Assembly (NCBI RefSeq): GCF_003992625.1
Contig: NZ_RZMW01000041.1
Coordinates: 1-55,162, forward strand
Length of the DNA: 55,162 nt
DNA from: Pelagibacterium lentulum
Lineage (GTDB): Bacteria; Pseudomonadota; Alphaproteobacteria; Rhizobiales; Devosiaceae
Direction: 5' to 3'
Numbering within the stretch: the stretch's first letter is position 1; the number at the start of each line of letters is the position of its first letter. The notes under the pieces were generated by a model, which saw only the letters and a list, made by a program, of their open reading frames with translations, was not told the origin of the DNA and searched no databases. Made by a program: the position numbers and the translations under genes. Of this stretch, positions 55,104 through 55,162 are shown one piece after another.

Positions 55104-55162
55104 TGTCGCTTGGCAGTTAATTATGAGAATGGCTTATCAACGATTTCAATGAGATAGCCGCG
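55104..55162 (+). mobile_element. Start of a transposon end, second copy, cut by the window edge
   Basis: TGTCGCTTGGCAG begins here with an intact TGT terminus, and 55106-55162 is identical to 37562-37618. The element continues beyond the window, so whether it is another short relic or a full transposon cannot be told. Confidence 0.75.
55106..55162 (+). repeat. 57-bp direct repeat, copy 2
   Basis: Identical to 37562-37618 in the same orientation up to the last base of the window. Confidence 0.95.

Overview
The window looks like chromosomal DNA of an alphaproteobacterium of the Hyphomicrobiales (Rhizobiales) type. The best marker is a 2826-residue cyclic beta-1,2-glucan synthase (NdvB/ChvB/Cgs). 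The other supports are the high-GC coding style, the many solute-uptake operons, the LacI/LysR/GntR/IclR regulators and a chemoreceptor ending in an xWxxF tether. The exact genus cannot be fixed from the sequence alone. No rRNA, tRNA or CRISPR array was seen.

Layout. 1-9,300: the 3' end of a chemoreceptor gene with a strong terminator; a divergent AraC regulator / SDR oxidoreductase pair; a LysR remnant; a small secreted protein; a four-gene overlapping operon (FecCD permease, binding protein, ATPase, SAM methyltransferase) that looks like metal or metal-chelate uptake; two small conserved ORFs and a cold-shock gene. 9,466-17,946: ndvB on the minus strand. 18,400-21,880: a decayed zone with an internally deleted GntR regulator, an intact LysR regulator, an IS21-type transposase stump and a second GntR remnant. 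21,880-31,916: a LacI-controlled oligopeptide/oligosaccharide-type ABC importer (binding protein, two permeases, a fused double ATPase), an MFS protein, the divergent lacI-type gene and a HAD-like gene, with matching GAAAAC/GTTTTC operators on both sides of lacI. 31,917-37,560: another patchwork zone with an aldo/keto reductase remnant, an IS3-type stump, a tetR gene carrying an in-frame amber codon behind a RibD-C/DHFR-like gene, a GNAT acetyltransferase, a vapBC pair fused by deletion, and a divergent HxlR / NmrA-like pair.

37,560-55,162: a 308-bp transposase-less transposon relic with TGT/ACA-type ends and seven TTAA(N)nGAGAAT repeats cuts off the front half of an iclR-type gene. It is followed by about 17.2 kb of catabolic genes, and at the window edge the same transposon end begins again, identical over 57 bp and in the same orientation. 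The enclosed genes are an HbpS/GlcG-like protein, a LacI regulator, a double-length family III CoA-transferase, two MaoC-type hot-dog proteins, a histidinol-dehydrogenase-like enzyme, a thioesterase, a mandelate-racemase-type enzyme, a complete Dpp-type ABC importer with a Tat-exported binding protein, an AcuI/YhdH-type reductase and a D-2-hydroxyacid dehydrogenase. Two identical perfect palindromes (TTGCATCCGGATGCAA) lie in front of the two operon heads and are the obvious LacI operators.

How the genes work together (inference): the last cluster reads as an import and CoA-dependent catabolic pathway for an unidentified hydroxylated carboxylic acid or polyol. It would involve uptake, alcohol oxidation or acid-sugar dehydration, CoA transfer, (de)hydration, enoyl reduction and thioester release. 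The most unusual piece is the CoA-transferase: two complete family III domains in one chain, with the catalytic aspartate kept only in the second.
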